Part shown: positions 1 to 5,328 of the stretch, piece after piece
How the letters are laid out: each line of letters starts with the position of its first letter
How positions within the stretch are numbered: position 1 is the first letter of the stretch
Assembly: GCA_003446335.1 (NCBI GenBank)
Contig: DMAZ01000225.1
Location: 1-13,307, forward strand
Length of the DNA stretch: 13,307 nt
From: Lachnospiraceae bacterium
GTDB lineage: Bacteria > Bacillota_A > Clostridia > Lachnospirales > Lachnospiraceae
Direction of reading: 5' to 3'
Program-made: the position numbers and the translations under genes
Notes under the pieces: generated by a model
The model's input: the letters and a program-made list of their open reading frames with translations, nothing else
Told to the model about the DNA's origin: nothing
Database searches by the model: none

Positions 1-107
1 TTCTGCATACGTTCATAGTTCCAGGAACCCTGGAGGAAGGTAGAACGAAGCCATACGCTCTTGCGATCGCCAGCAGTTAATGCGACTTTTTTTTCTAATT
101 CTGCCAT
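1..107 (-). CDS. manZ: PTS mannose-family EIID component, N-terminus only (partial)
   Basis: The reading frame starts at the ATG at 107-105 on the minus strand and runs off the left edge after 35 codons. It begins MAELEKKVALTAGDRKSVW and continues with LRSTFLQGSWNYERMQ, the typical opening of mannose-family EIID proteins (recognised from memory, not searched). EIID is an integral membrane subunit that, with EIIC, forms the sugar channel of mannose/glucose-type PTS permeases. A good AAGGAGG ribosome binding site lies at 118-124, in the 18-bp gap after the manY stop codon, so the gene is the third of manXYZ. The rest of the protein and any downstream gene such as a manO-like one are outside the window. 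The identification is firm despite the short length because sequence and gene order agree. Confidence 0.9.
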   Translation of the reverse strand, partial: MAELEKKVALTAGDRKSVWLRSTFLQGSWNYERMQ

Positions 108-125
108 TATATTGGTTCCTCCTTC

Positions 126-929
126 TTATTCGTAATCGTCAAGGATGTCGCCAAGCGGATCACCTGTACCTGCAGCAGCGCCTGCGGCAGCACCTGCGTT
201 CTCTGTAAGACGCAGATAAATGAGAGCCATAGCAACACCGATAACACCGAGTGCGATCAGTGTAAGGTCACCGATTGCTGCAAATACGAAGCCGAGTGCG
301 AAGAACGGCCATACTTCCGGAGTTGCCATCATGTTGATAACGAGTGCGTAACCTACGGCAACGACCATACCACCGCCGATAGACATACCGTCTGTCAGCC
401 ATGCCGGCATGGACTGAAGGAAGTTCTGAACGATTTCAGCCGGGATGACGCAGAGAGCGGCAGCCGGGATAGCAATGCGGAGTCCCTGAAGAGCGATAGC
501 GATGAGCTGCCACATCTCGATAGCTCCGAAATTGCCTTTTTCTGCAGCAGCGTCCATCTGATGAACGATAGCGACAGAGATCGTACGGACGACCATTGTA
601 AGGAACAGACCTGCAACAGCAAGCGGAACAGCAACTGCGATAGCTGTACCGACGCCGTCAACACCCTGACCGCCGACTACAAGGATGATAGCGGAAGCGA
701 CAGATGCGAGAGCAGCGTCCGGGGAAACAGCAGCACCGATGTTGGCCCAGCCGAGAGCGATCATCTGAAGCTGACCACCCAGAACAAGGCAGGGACCAAG
801 CTGGCCGGTAACAAGACCGATCAGTGTGCAGGCGACCAGCGGCTGATGGAATTCGAACTCGTCAAGAATACCTTCAACACCGGCCAGGAATGCCACGAGA
901 ATAACTAAGATCATAGAAATGCCAGACAT
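126..929 (-). CDS. manY: PTS mannose-family EIIC membrane component
   Basis: A 267-aa polytopic membrane protein of normal EIIC length. EIIC forms the substrate-translocating channel with EIID, and passing sugar is phosphorylated by EIIB. The N-terminus (MSGISMILVILVAFLAGVEG, then the segment around EFHQPLVACTLIGLVTG) is characteristic of EIIC of the mannose family. Long hydrophobic stretches cover most of the protein. It ends in an Ala/Gly-rich tail and GDPLGDILDDYE, an acidic C-terminus I associate with Firmicute ManY/ManM proteins. The start at 929 is supported by a CAGGAGG site at 937-943; an out-of-frame ATG lies just before it. It is 34 bp downstream of manX and 18 bp upstream of manZ, in the same transcription unit. 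Exact sugar specificity cannot be read from the sequence; glucose/mannose is likely. Confidence 0.95.
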   Translation of the reverse strand: MSGISMILVILVAFLAGVEGILDEFEFHQPLVACTLIGLVTGQLGPCLVLGGQLQMIALGWANIGAAVSPDAALASVASAIILVVGGQGVDGVGTAIAVAVPLAVAGLFLTMVVRTISVAIVHQMDAAAEKGNFGAIEMWQLIAIALQGLRIAIPAAALCVIPAEIVQNFLQSMPAWLTDGMSIGGGMVVAVGYALVINMMATPEVWPFFALGFVFAAIGDLTLIALGVIGVAMALIYLRLTENAGAAAGAAAGTGDPLGDILDDYE

Positions 930-963
930 TTCATTTCCTCCTGTTTGTGTAATTATTCAATTG

Positions 964-1953
964 TTACTTAATACCCAGGCCGTCTCTTGCAACCTGAAGA
1001 AGTTTTTCCATGTCTTCCGGAGCATCTGCCGGGACTTTACGAACATCGAATGTTACGCCGTGCTTTTTCAGTTCTTCGAAGCACTTGATATCGTCGGCGT
1101 CGAGAGAGAGAACCTTATTTACAGCGACCTTGCCCTGGCTGTGAGCCATGGAGCCGATGTTCAGGGACTTGATATCTACGCCGCCTTCGATAGCCTTGAG
1201 AGCATCCTGAGGAGTCTCGAACAGAAGGAAAGCTTTGGTATCGCCAAAACGAACATCTTTGGAGACATCGATCATCTTCTGGATCGGAACAACGTGAGCC
1301 TTGATTCCTGGCGGTGCAGCTTCCATGATCAGCTGCTTGCGGAGATCGTCATGGGATACGTTATCTGAAACAACGATGATACGGTCCGGAGCAATTGCCT
1401 TGGACCAGTTTGTAGCGACCTGGCCATGAAGCAGACGTGTGTCGACACGTGCGTGCTTGATTTTGATATGGCCGTCTCCGAGAACTGTTCCCGGAGGAAT
1501 TGCACCTGTCGGTGCGCTTGAAACTGCAGCAGCCTTGGTCGTGCTTTCCGGCTCAAGATCTTTCGGGAAGACCTTGACACCGTCACGGGCATCTTCAAGG
1601 ATACTTGCTGCGAGCTCGTGTGCTGTCTCACAGTCATCGCGGTTAGCATAAGCTGTGATGAGCATAGGAGCATTCAGGCCGGCAACGATCGCCCACTTGT
1701 CCTCGTGGCCTGCGATGATGAAGTTGGCCTGATTGAACGGCGTGCCGCCCCACAGATCTACAAGGATAAGAACGTTTTCCGGATCCTCAAATGTTGCGAT
1801 AGCATCCAACATTTTGGCTCTCAGATCGTCCGGGCCCTCGCTTGGCTGTAAGGTAACAGCTGCTACGTTTGGCTGCTCACCGAAGAGCATGCCGCCGGTC
1901 ATTTTAATGCCTTCAGCAAAATCTCCGTGAGTAGCGAGAAGAATACCTACCAT
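964..1953 (-). CDS. manX: PTS mannose-family EIIAB fusion protein
   Basis: A 329-aa cytoplasmic phosphotransfer protein with two domains. The EIIA domain (about residues 1-130) opens MVGILLATHGDFAEG; His9 is the expected acceptor of phosphate from HPr. LVDLWGGTPFNQA (64-76) is the conserved EIIA loop. A linker rich in Ala/Ser/Pro/Gly (about 135-160) leads to the EIIB domain (about 161-329), whose RVDTRLLHGQV motif carries the phospho-acceptor His176. EIIB hands phosphate to the sugar arriving through ManY/ManZ. The start at 1953 follows a GGGAGGA site at 1961-1967 and matches the usual EIIA N-terminus. It is the first gene of manXYZ, about 93 nt downstream of a predicted start of transcription. 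The length is normal for EIIAB fusions and both active-site histidines are present. Mannose/glucose is the likely substrate class. Confidence 0.95.
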   Translation of the reverse strand: MVGILLATHGDFAEGIKMTGGMLFGEQPNVAAVTLQPSEGPDDLRAKMLDAIATFEDPENVLILVDLWGGTPFNQANFIIAGHEDKWAIVAGLNAPMLITAYANRDDCETAHELAASILEDARDGVKVFPKDLEPESTTKAAAVSSAPTGAIPPGTVLGDGHIKIKHARVDTRLLHGQVATNWSKAIAPDRIIVVSDNVSHDDLRKQLIMEAAPPGIKAHVVPIQKMIDVSKDVRFGDTKAFLLFETPQDALKAIEGGVDIKSLNIGSMAHSQGKVAVNKVLSLDADDIKCFEELKKHGVTFDVRKVPADAPEDMEKLLQVARDGLGIK

Positions 1954-1995
1954 CTACTCTTCCTCCCTTTCTTTATTAATAGTTTCTAAAAATTG

Positions 1996-2007
1996 GTGCA
2001 TGTGCAC
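1996..2007. repeat. Small inverted repeat GTGCA-tg-TGCAC in the manX leader
   Basis: The arms GTGCA (1996-2000) and TGCAC (2003-2007) flank a 2-bp centre. It lies between the U-run of the leader hairpin and the manX ribosome binding site. A 2-nt loop is too tight for a good RNA hairpin, so a protein-binding DNA site is the more natural reading, but no regulator can be named. It may be chance. Confidence 0.4.
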
Positions 2008-2040
2008 AAAAAATCCGTCCGAAAAAGGCTTACTGACGGA
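2008..2040 (-). terminator. Hairpin plus U-run in the manX 5' leader, possible attenuator
   Basis: Read on the minus strand, TCCGTC (2040-2035) pairs with GACGGA (2019-2014) around a 15-nt loop and is followed directly by six T's (2013-2008). This has the layout of a short intrinsic terminator. It sits between the predicted manX promoter and the manX ribosome binding site, where it could cut transcription short. The stem has only 6 bp, and no convincing alternative antiterminator pairing or BglG-type RAT sequence was found, so regulated attenuation is only a possibility. Confidence 0.4.
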
Positions 2041-2053
2041 AATTCATATAAGC

Positions 2054-2082
2054 ATTATATCTGAGAAAACGTTTAAATTCAA
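2054..2082 (-). promoter_or_regulatory. Predicted sigma-A promoter of the manXYZ operon
   Basis: On the minus strand the -35 box is TTGAAT (2082-2077), the spacer is exactly 17 bp (2076-2060), and the -10 box is a perfect TATAAT (2059-2054). Transcription would start near 2047, giving a leader of about 93 nt before the manX start codon. Many Firmicute man operons instead use sigma-54 with a LevR/ManR activator, but no properly spaced GG/GC (-24/-12) element was seen here. The spacer contains a cre-like sequence, described separately. Confidence 0.75.
2064..2077 (-). promoter_or_regulatory. cre-like site (catabolite repression) inside the man promoter
   Basis: The minus-strand sequence TTTAAACGTTTTCT matches the consensus TGWAANCGNTNWCA at all but two defined positions and has the typical central CG within the palindrome AAACGTTT. 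It lies in the spacer between the -35 and -10 boxes of the predicted manX promoter, so bound CcpA would block RNA polymerase. The match is imperfect, but the placement is what catabolite repression of a sugar PTS would call for. Confidence 0.5.
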
Positions 2083-2107
2083 CAAGTTTGGATATGAAAA
2101 AATTTAT

Positions 2108-2130
2108 AAAGTTAATACTTTTTTAACTTT
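2108..2130. promoter_or_regulatory. Perfect 8-7-8 inverted repeat upstream of the man promoter
   Basis: The arms AAAGTTAA (2108-2115) and TTAACTTT (2123-2130) are perfect inverted copies separated by 7 bp. The centre is about 72 bp upstream of the predicted manX transcription start, a usual distance for an activator of that promoter. It is also upstream of tetR and could serve the divergent gene. The arms are AT-rich, which raises the odds of chance. The binding protein is unknown. Confidence 0.5.
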
Positions 2131-2196
2131 GACGCATAAGTGATATGTCGGGTGATTTATTATAGTTATAAAGACAGTATATGAGCTGATTATATA

Positions 2197-2211
2197 TTCT
2201 TTCTGAAAGAA
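2197..2211. promoter_or_regulatory. Inverted repeat TTCTTTC-t-GAAAGAA upstream of tetR
   Basis: A perfect 7-1-7 inverted repeat lies just upstream of the -35 box of the predicted tetR promoter and about 100 bp before the tetR start codon. TetR-family regulators commonly bind palindromes of this size near their own promoters, so an autoregulatory operator is plausible. A different palindrome lies upstream of mmpL, and the two share no clear sequence, so at most one of them is likely to be the TetR operator. Confidence 0.4.
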
Positions 2212-2216
2212 AGAGC

Positions 2217-2245
2217 TTGCGGCAGGATTTGTTCGGTGCTATCAT
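2217..2245 (+). promoter_or_regulatory. Candidate promoter of the tetR gene
   Basis: TTGCGG (2217-2222), a 17-bp spacer and TATCAT (2240-2245) form a modest sigma-A-like promoter. The -10 box matches consensus at five of six positions, the -35 box at three. Transcription would start near 2252, giving a leader of about 55 nt. Other AT-rich -10-like sequences upstream (2158-2200) lack a well-spaced -35 box. Confidence 0.4.
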
Positions 2246-2307
2246 GACTGTGTCTCAAATGTAACAAAATAACACTGTATGTACCGATTTGGAGTATCTG
2301 AATTGAA

Positions 2308-2877
2308 ATGGAAAATAAAAATCCTGTTGAGATAAGACTTGCAGCCAGTCTGAAAAAACTTGCAGTAAAAATACCTTTTGAGAAGATAACAATAAAACAG
2401 ATCACGGACGGAGCAGGAGTCATTCGAGTCACTTTTTATAACCATTTTCAGGACAAATATGATCTGCTTGAGTGGATCGTGAGGACGGAGATCCTTGAAC
2501 CGGTCCACATTCTCATCTCGAATGAGATGTTCAGCGATGCAATTGTTCTTATTTTCAGCAATATGAGAAAAGACAGGGAATTTTATATGCATGTGGTAGA
2601 CATGCAGGGACAGAATTCGTTTTCGGAAATCGTTGATTCCGCGATCAGGAATCTGCTGATGGAACTTCTGGAAGAGCATGGGACAAGAAAACAATTTGAA
2701 CATAAATGGATGGAACCGGAATATCTTGCCAGATACTATGCGCAGGCTATGACCTATGTGGTCGTGAACTGGATTAAGACCGGGATGGTCCTTGAGCCGG
2801 AGGAGATGGCTACGGTCTATGAATATATAGCATCGAGATCTCTATGGGATATTCTTGAAGAGATGAAAGGAAAATGA
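2308..2877 (+). CDS. TetR/AcrR-family transcriptional regulator
   Basis: A 189-aa protein of normal TetR length. Residues about 8-55 form the helix-turn-helix domain: PFEKITIKQITDGAGVIRVT (23-42) followed by FYNHFQDKYDLLEW (43-56), a standard TetR recognition-helix signature with the conserved Phe-Tyr-x-His-Phe. The C-terminal ligand-binding half (about 70-185) is helical and resembles the DhaS-like/TetR_C_8 subgroup; this assignment is from memory and uncertain. The ATG at 2308 is chosen, but the nearest GGAG (2291-2294) is 13 nt away. An in-frame ATT at 2302 would be better spaced, and the in-frame TGA at 2299 limits any further extension. It lies 240 bp upstream of mmpL on the same strand and probably represses itself or the mmpL operon, possibly through the palindrome at 2937-2954. 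Its effector is unknown. Confidence 0.9.
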   Translation: MENKNPVEIRLAASLKKLAVKIPFEKITIKQITDGAGVIRVTFYNHFQDKYDLLEWIVRTEILEPVHILISNEMFSDAIVLIFSNMRKDREFYMHVVDMQGQNSFSEIVDSAIRNLLMELLEEHGTRKQFEHKWMEPEYLARYYAQAMTYVVVNWIKTGMVLEPEEMATVYEYIASRSLWDILEEMKGK

Positions 2878-2918
2878 ACCGGGCAGATAAACATTTTTAG
2901 TCAAATGTAAAATAAGGG

Positions 2919-2946
2919 TTTACACGGATTTGAGGTTGAATATTCA
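2919..2946 (+). promoter_or_regulatory. Candidate promoter of the mmpL operon
   Basis: TTTACA (2919-2924) matches the -35 consensus at five of six positions. The best -10 candidate is TATTCA (2941-2946) after a 16-bp spacer, a weak match. Its -10 region overlaps the palindrome at 2937-2954, which would fit repression by a bound regulator. The leader to the mmpL start codon would be about 165 nt. The evidence is modest. Confidence 0.35.
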
Positions 2947-2954
2947 TATATTCA
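2937..2954. promoter_or_regulatory. Palindrome TGAATAT-TCAT-ATATTCA upstream of mmpL
   Basis: A perfect 7-4-7 inverted repeat lies between tetR and mmpL, followed after six bases by a T-run (2960-2966). Two readings are possible: an operator for the adjacent TetR-type regulator, since it overlaps the candidate -10 region of mmpL, or a weak AT-rich terminator for tetR. The stem is almost all A-T, poor for a terminator, so I lean towards an operator. Confidence 0.45.
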
Positions 2955-3117
2955 GTCTCTTTTTTTATTATATCTTCGGATGACGAGAAAAGTTCGTGTA
3001 TATTACTGCCCGGGATTTATCCGGATTTTCGATCTCTGACATAGAGAATGAGTCGAAAAGGTATGGTGGATCAGCATCAGTGTTCACGGTCTTTACGGTC
3101 AAGGGAGGGAAAATCAT

Positions 3118-5241
3118 ATGATGCATTTCGGAAAAGCGGTAGTGAAGATGAGGTTCATCATTCTCGCAGTCGCGATCGCGCTGCTCGTTCCTTCGGGAAT
3201 AGCCTACCTCAATACACGGATCAATTATGACGTGCTTACATACCTGCCGAAAGAGATAGAAACGATGAAAGGGCAGGATATCCTGCTCGACGAATTCGGG
3301 ACCGGCGCGATCTCAATGGTCGTTGTGGACGGAATGGAGTGGAAGGATGTCTCGAAGCTGCGGCAGGAGATCGAGGAAGTACCACATGTGAAGGACGTTA
3401 TCTGGTATGACAGTTTTGCTTCCCTGAACACGCCGATGGAACTTCTGCCGAAAGATGTCCGCGACGCGTTCATAAAGGGGGATGCGACGCTGATGGCTGT
3501 CACATACGATACCGGAACATCTGACGACGATACGATGGAGGCGATCCTTCAAATCAGGAAGATAGCCGGCAAAAATGTTTTTCTGGCAGGAATTTCCGGC
3601 ATCGTCACGGATACCAGGGATCTTGCAAATGCGGAGGAGCCTGTATATGTCCTGATTGCCGTCGTTCTTGCGGTCATTGTGCTGTCCATCGCGATGGACA
3701 CTTTTCTTGCCCCGGTCTTTTTCCTTATTTCAATAGGAATGTGCATCATTTATAATCTGGGCACAAATCTGTTTTTCGGAGAAATTTCCTATATTACAAA
3801 AGCACTTGCAGCGGTCCTGCAGCTTGGCGTCACGATGGATTACTCCATTTTCCTGTGGCACAGTTACAAAGAGAATGAGCAGAAGACGGACGGCGACAAT
3901 AAACTTGCCATGGCACAGGCCATTACCCAGACGCTTCAGTCGGTCGTCGGATCGTCCATAACGACGATTGCCGGTTTCATAGCACTGTGCTTTATGAGCT
4001 TCACACTGGGCATGGATATCGGTATTGTCATGGCGAAGGGTGTTCTCTTCGGAGTGATCGGCTGCGTAACGATCCTGCCTTCCCTGATATTGATCTTTGA
4101 CAAGGCAATCGAAAAGACGAGGCACAGACCGATCCTCCCGAAATTCGAGAAGATCCCGGCATTTGTGGCAAAACATTACAGGACGATTCTCGTGCTCTAC
4201 CTGATCATCTGGATCCCTGCCGCATGGGGATACATGCACACCCAGGTCTACTATCAGCTGGATAAGACCCTTCCTGATTATCTTCCTTCGGTCACAGCCA
4301 ACGCAAAGCTGGATGAAGTCTTCCAGATGGGGGCCACGCATATGATCCTTCTCGATTCGTCCGTGGAAAGTACGGAAGTTGAGAAAATGTGTGATGAGAT
4401 GAAGAGGGTAGAGGGCGTCAAGAGTGTCCTCGGAATTGATTCCTTCCTGGGGTCGGGGATTCCGAGAGAATTCCTTCCGTCAAAGATAACGGATGCGCTT
4501 CTCTCCGAAAACTGGCAGCTGATGCTGGTCAACAGTGAATATGCGACAGCCTCCGATGAGGTGAACAGACAGGTGACCGAACTGAATGAGATCCTTAAAC
4601 GGTATGATCCGGAGGGGATGCTGATCGGCGAGGCTCCCTGCACAAAGGACCTGATCACCATAACAGATCACGATTTTAATGTCGTCAACTGGGTTTCGAT
4701 CGGATTTATATTTGTCATCATTTTCTTTGTATTCGGTTCGATCAGTCTGCCGTTCCTGCTGGTGCTGGTCATTGAATTTGCCATCTTCATCAATCTCGGT
4801 ATTCCGGGATTTACGGGAACAAAGCTTCCTTTCGTCGCGTCGATCGTCATCGGAACGATCCAGCTCGGATCCACTGTAGACTATGCGATCCTTATGACCA
4901 GCCGCTACCAGACAGAGAGAGCGCAGGGCAAGGGCCGCGATGAATCGGTCCGGATCGCCCATCTGACTTCGATCCAGAGCATCATCGTCTCCGCGTTCTC
5001 ATTTTTTGCCGCCACTTTCGGAGTCGGTATTTATTCGGAAATAGAGATGATCTCGTCTCTCTGCATTCTTATGGCGAGAGGCGCGTTGATCTCCATGGTC
5101 ACAGTATTGTTCGTACTGCCGGCGGTCCTTCTTCTGTTCGATCCGGTCATTGTCCGGACCAGCAGAGGATTCCTGCCGGAATCAGAACAGGGAAAAGGAT
5201 TGTTCGGTAAAATCAAAAAGCATGTGCAGCCGCAGGGCTGA
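3118..5241 (+). CDS. MMPL-family (RND superfamily) transporter
   Basis: A 707-aa polytopic membrane protein built from two similar halves, as in HAE3/MMPL-type RND transporters, which use the proton gradient to move lipids or other hydrophobic molecules across or out of the membrane. TM1 is at about 12-30, followed by an extracytoplasmic domain (31-175) and TM2-TM6 (about 178-330). A second half repeats this with a hydrophobic segment near 355-375, a second external domain, and TM8-TM12 to about 685. Each half has the expected membrane acidic motif: GVTMDYSIF (Asp241) and GSTVDYAIL (Asp588), likely proton-relay sites. A GGGAGGG site (3103-3109) precedes two adjacent ATGs (3118, 3121); the first has better spacing. 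The next gene starts 12 bp downstream with a strong ribosome binding site, so the two are co-expressed. The substrate is unknown. Confidence 0.93.
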   Translation: MMHFGKAVVKMRFIILAVAIALLVPSGIAYLNTRINYDVLTYLPKEIETMKGQDILLDEFGTGAISMVVVDGMEWKDVSKLRQEIEEVPHVKDVIWYDSFASLNTPMELLPKDVRDAFIKGDATLMAVTYDTGTSDDDTMEAILQIRKIAGKNVFLAGISGIVTDTRDLANAEEPVYVLIAVVLAVIVLSIAMDTFLAPVFFLISIGMCIIYNLGTNLFFGEISYITKALAAVLQLGVTMDYSIFLWHSYKENEQKTDGDNKLAMAQAITQTLQSVVGSSITTIAGFIALCFMSFTLGMDIGIVMAKGVLFGVIGCVTILPSLILIFDKAIEKTRHRPILPKFEKIPAFVAKHYRTILVLYLIIWIPAAWGYMHTQVYYQLDKTLPDYLPSVTANAKLDEVFQMGATHMILLDSSVESTEVEKMCDEMKRVEGVKSVLGIDSFLGSGIPREFLPSKITDALLSENWQLMLVNSEYATASDEVNRQVTELNEILKRYDPEGMLIGEAPCTKDLITITDHDFNVVNWVSIGFIFVIIFFVFGSISLPFLLVLVIEFAIFINLGIPGFTGTKLPFVASIVIGTIQLGSTVDYAILMTSRYQTERAQGKGRDESVRIAHLTSIQSIIVSAFSFFAATFGVGIYSEIEMISSLCILMARGALISMVTVLFVLPAVLLLFDPVIVRTSRGFLPESEQGKGLFGKIKKHVQPQG

Positions 5242-5253
5242 GGGAGGAATATT

Positions 5254-5328
5254 ATGAAAAACAGACTTGTAAAGAAGCTGCTTGCCGGCACATTGGTGCT
5301 GGTGATGGTGGCAAATATGACAGCGTGC
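5254..5328 (+). other. Lipoprotein signal peptide with lipobox
   Basis: Residues 1-25 have a positively charged start (MKNRLVKK), a hydrophobic stretch (LLAGTLVLVMVA) and the lipobox MTAC followed by Gly. The predicted modified residue is Cys25, placing the mature protein on the outer face of the cytoplasmic membrane in a Gram-positive cell. Confidence 0.85.

Larger units (their letters stand above)
1954..2307. other. Divergent intergenic control region between manX and tetR
   Basis: This 354-bp AT-rich stretch holds no credible gene. It contains the manX ribosome binding site and leader, the man promoter with its cre-like site, three inverted repeats and the candidate tetR promoter, each listed separately. 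A minus-strand frame reaching into 2190-2432 and a five-codon frame starting at 2047 have no ribosome binding site and are not considered genes. Confidence 0.8.

Noticed and set aside
919..1368. 149-aa open frame on the plus strand
   Set aside because: It is antisense to manX, whose EIIB motifs are intact, and shows no family resemblance.
1990..2040. Possible sigma-54 (-24/-12) promoter for manX
   Set aside because: TTGG and TGCA are present, but the GG to GC distance is wrong and a well-spaced sigma-A promoter exists upstream.
2032..2047. Five-codon leader peptide frame (ATG AAT TTC CGT CAG TAA) on the minus strand
   Set aside because: It starts about at the predicted transcription start without a ribosome binding site and has no run of regulatory codons.
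3007..3028. Hairpin-like CCGGGATTTATCCGG followed by TTTTC upstream of mmpL
   Set aside because: The stem needs a bulge, is very short and the T-run is weak. I could not support it as a terminator or riboswitch.
3048..3230. 60-aa plus-strand frame ahead of and overlapping mmpL
   Set aside because: There is no ribosome binding site at its start and it overlaps the mmpL start in another frame. Its composition is Arg/Ser-rich and unlike a real protein.
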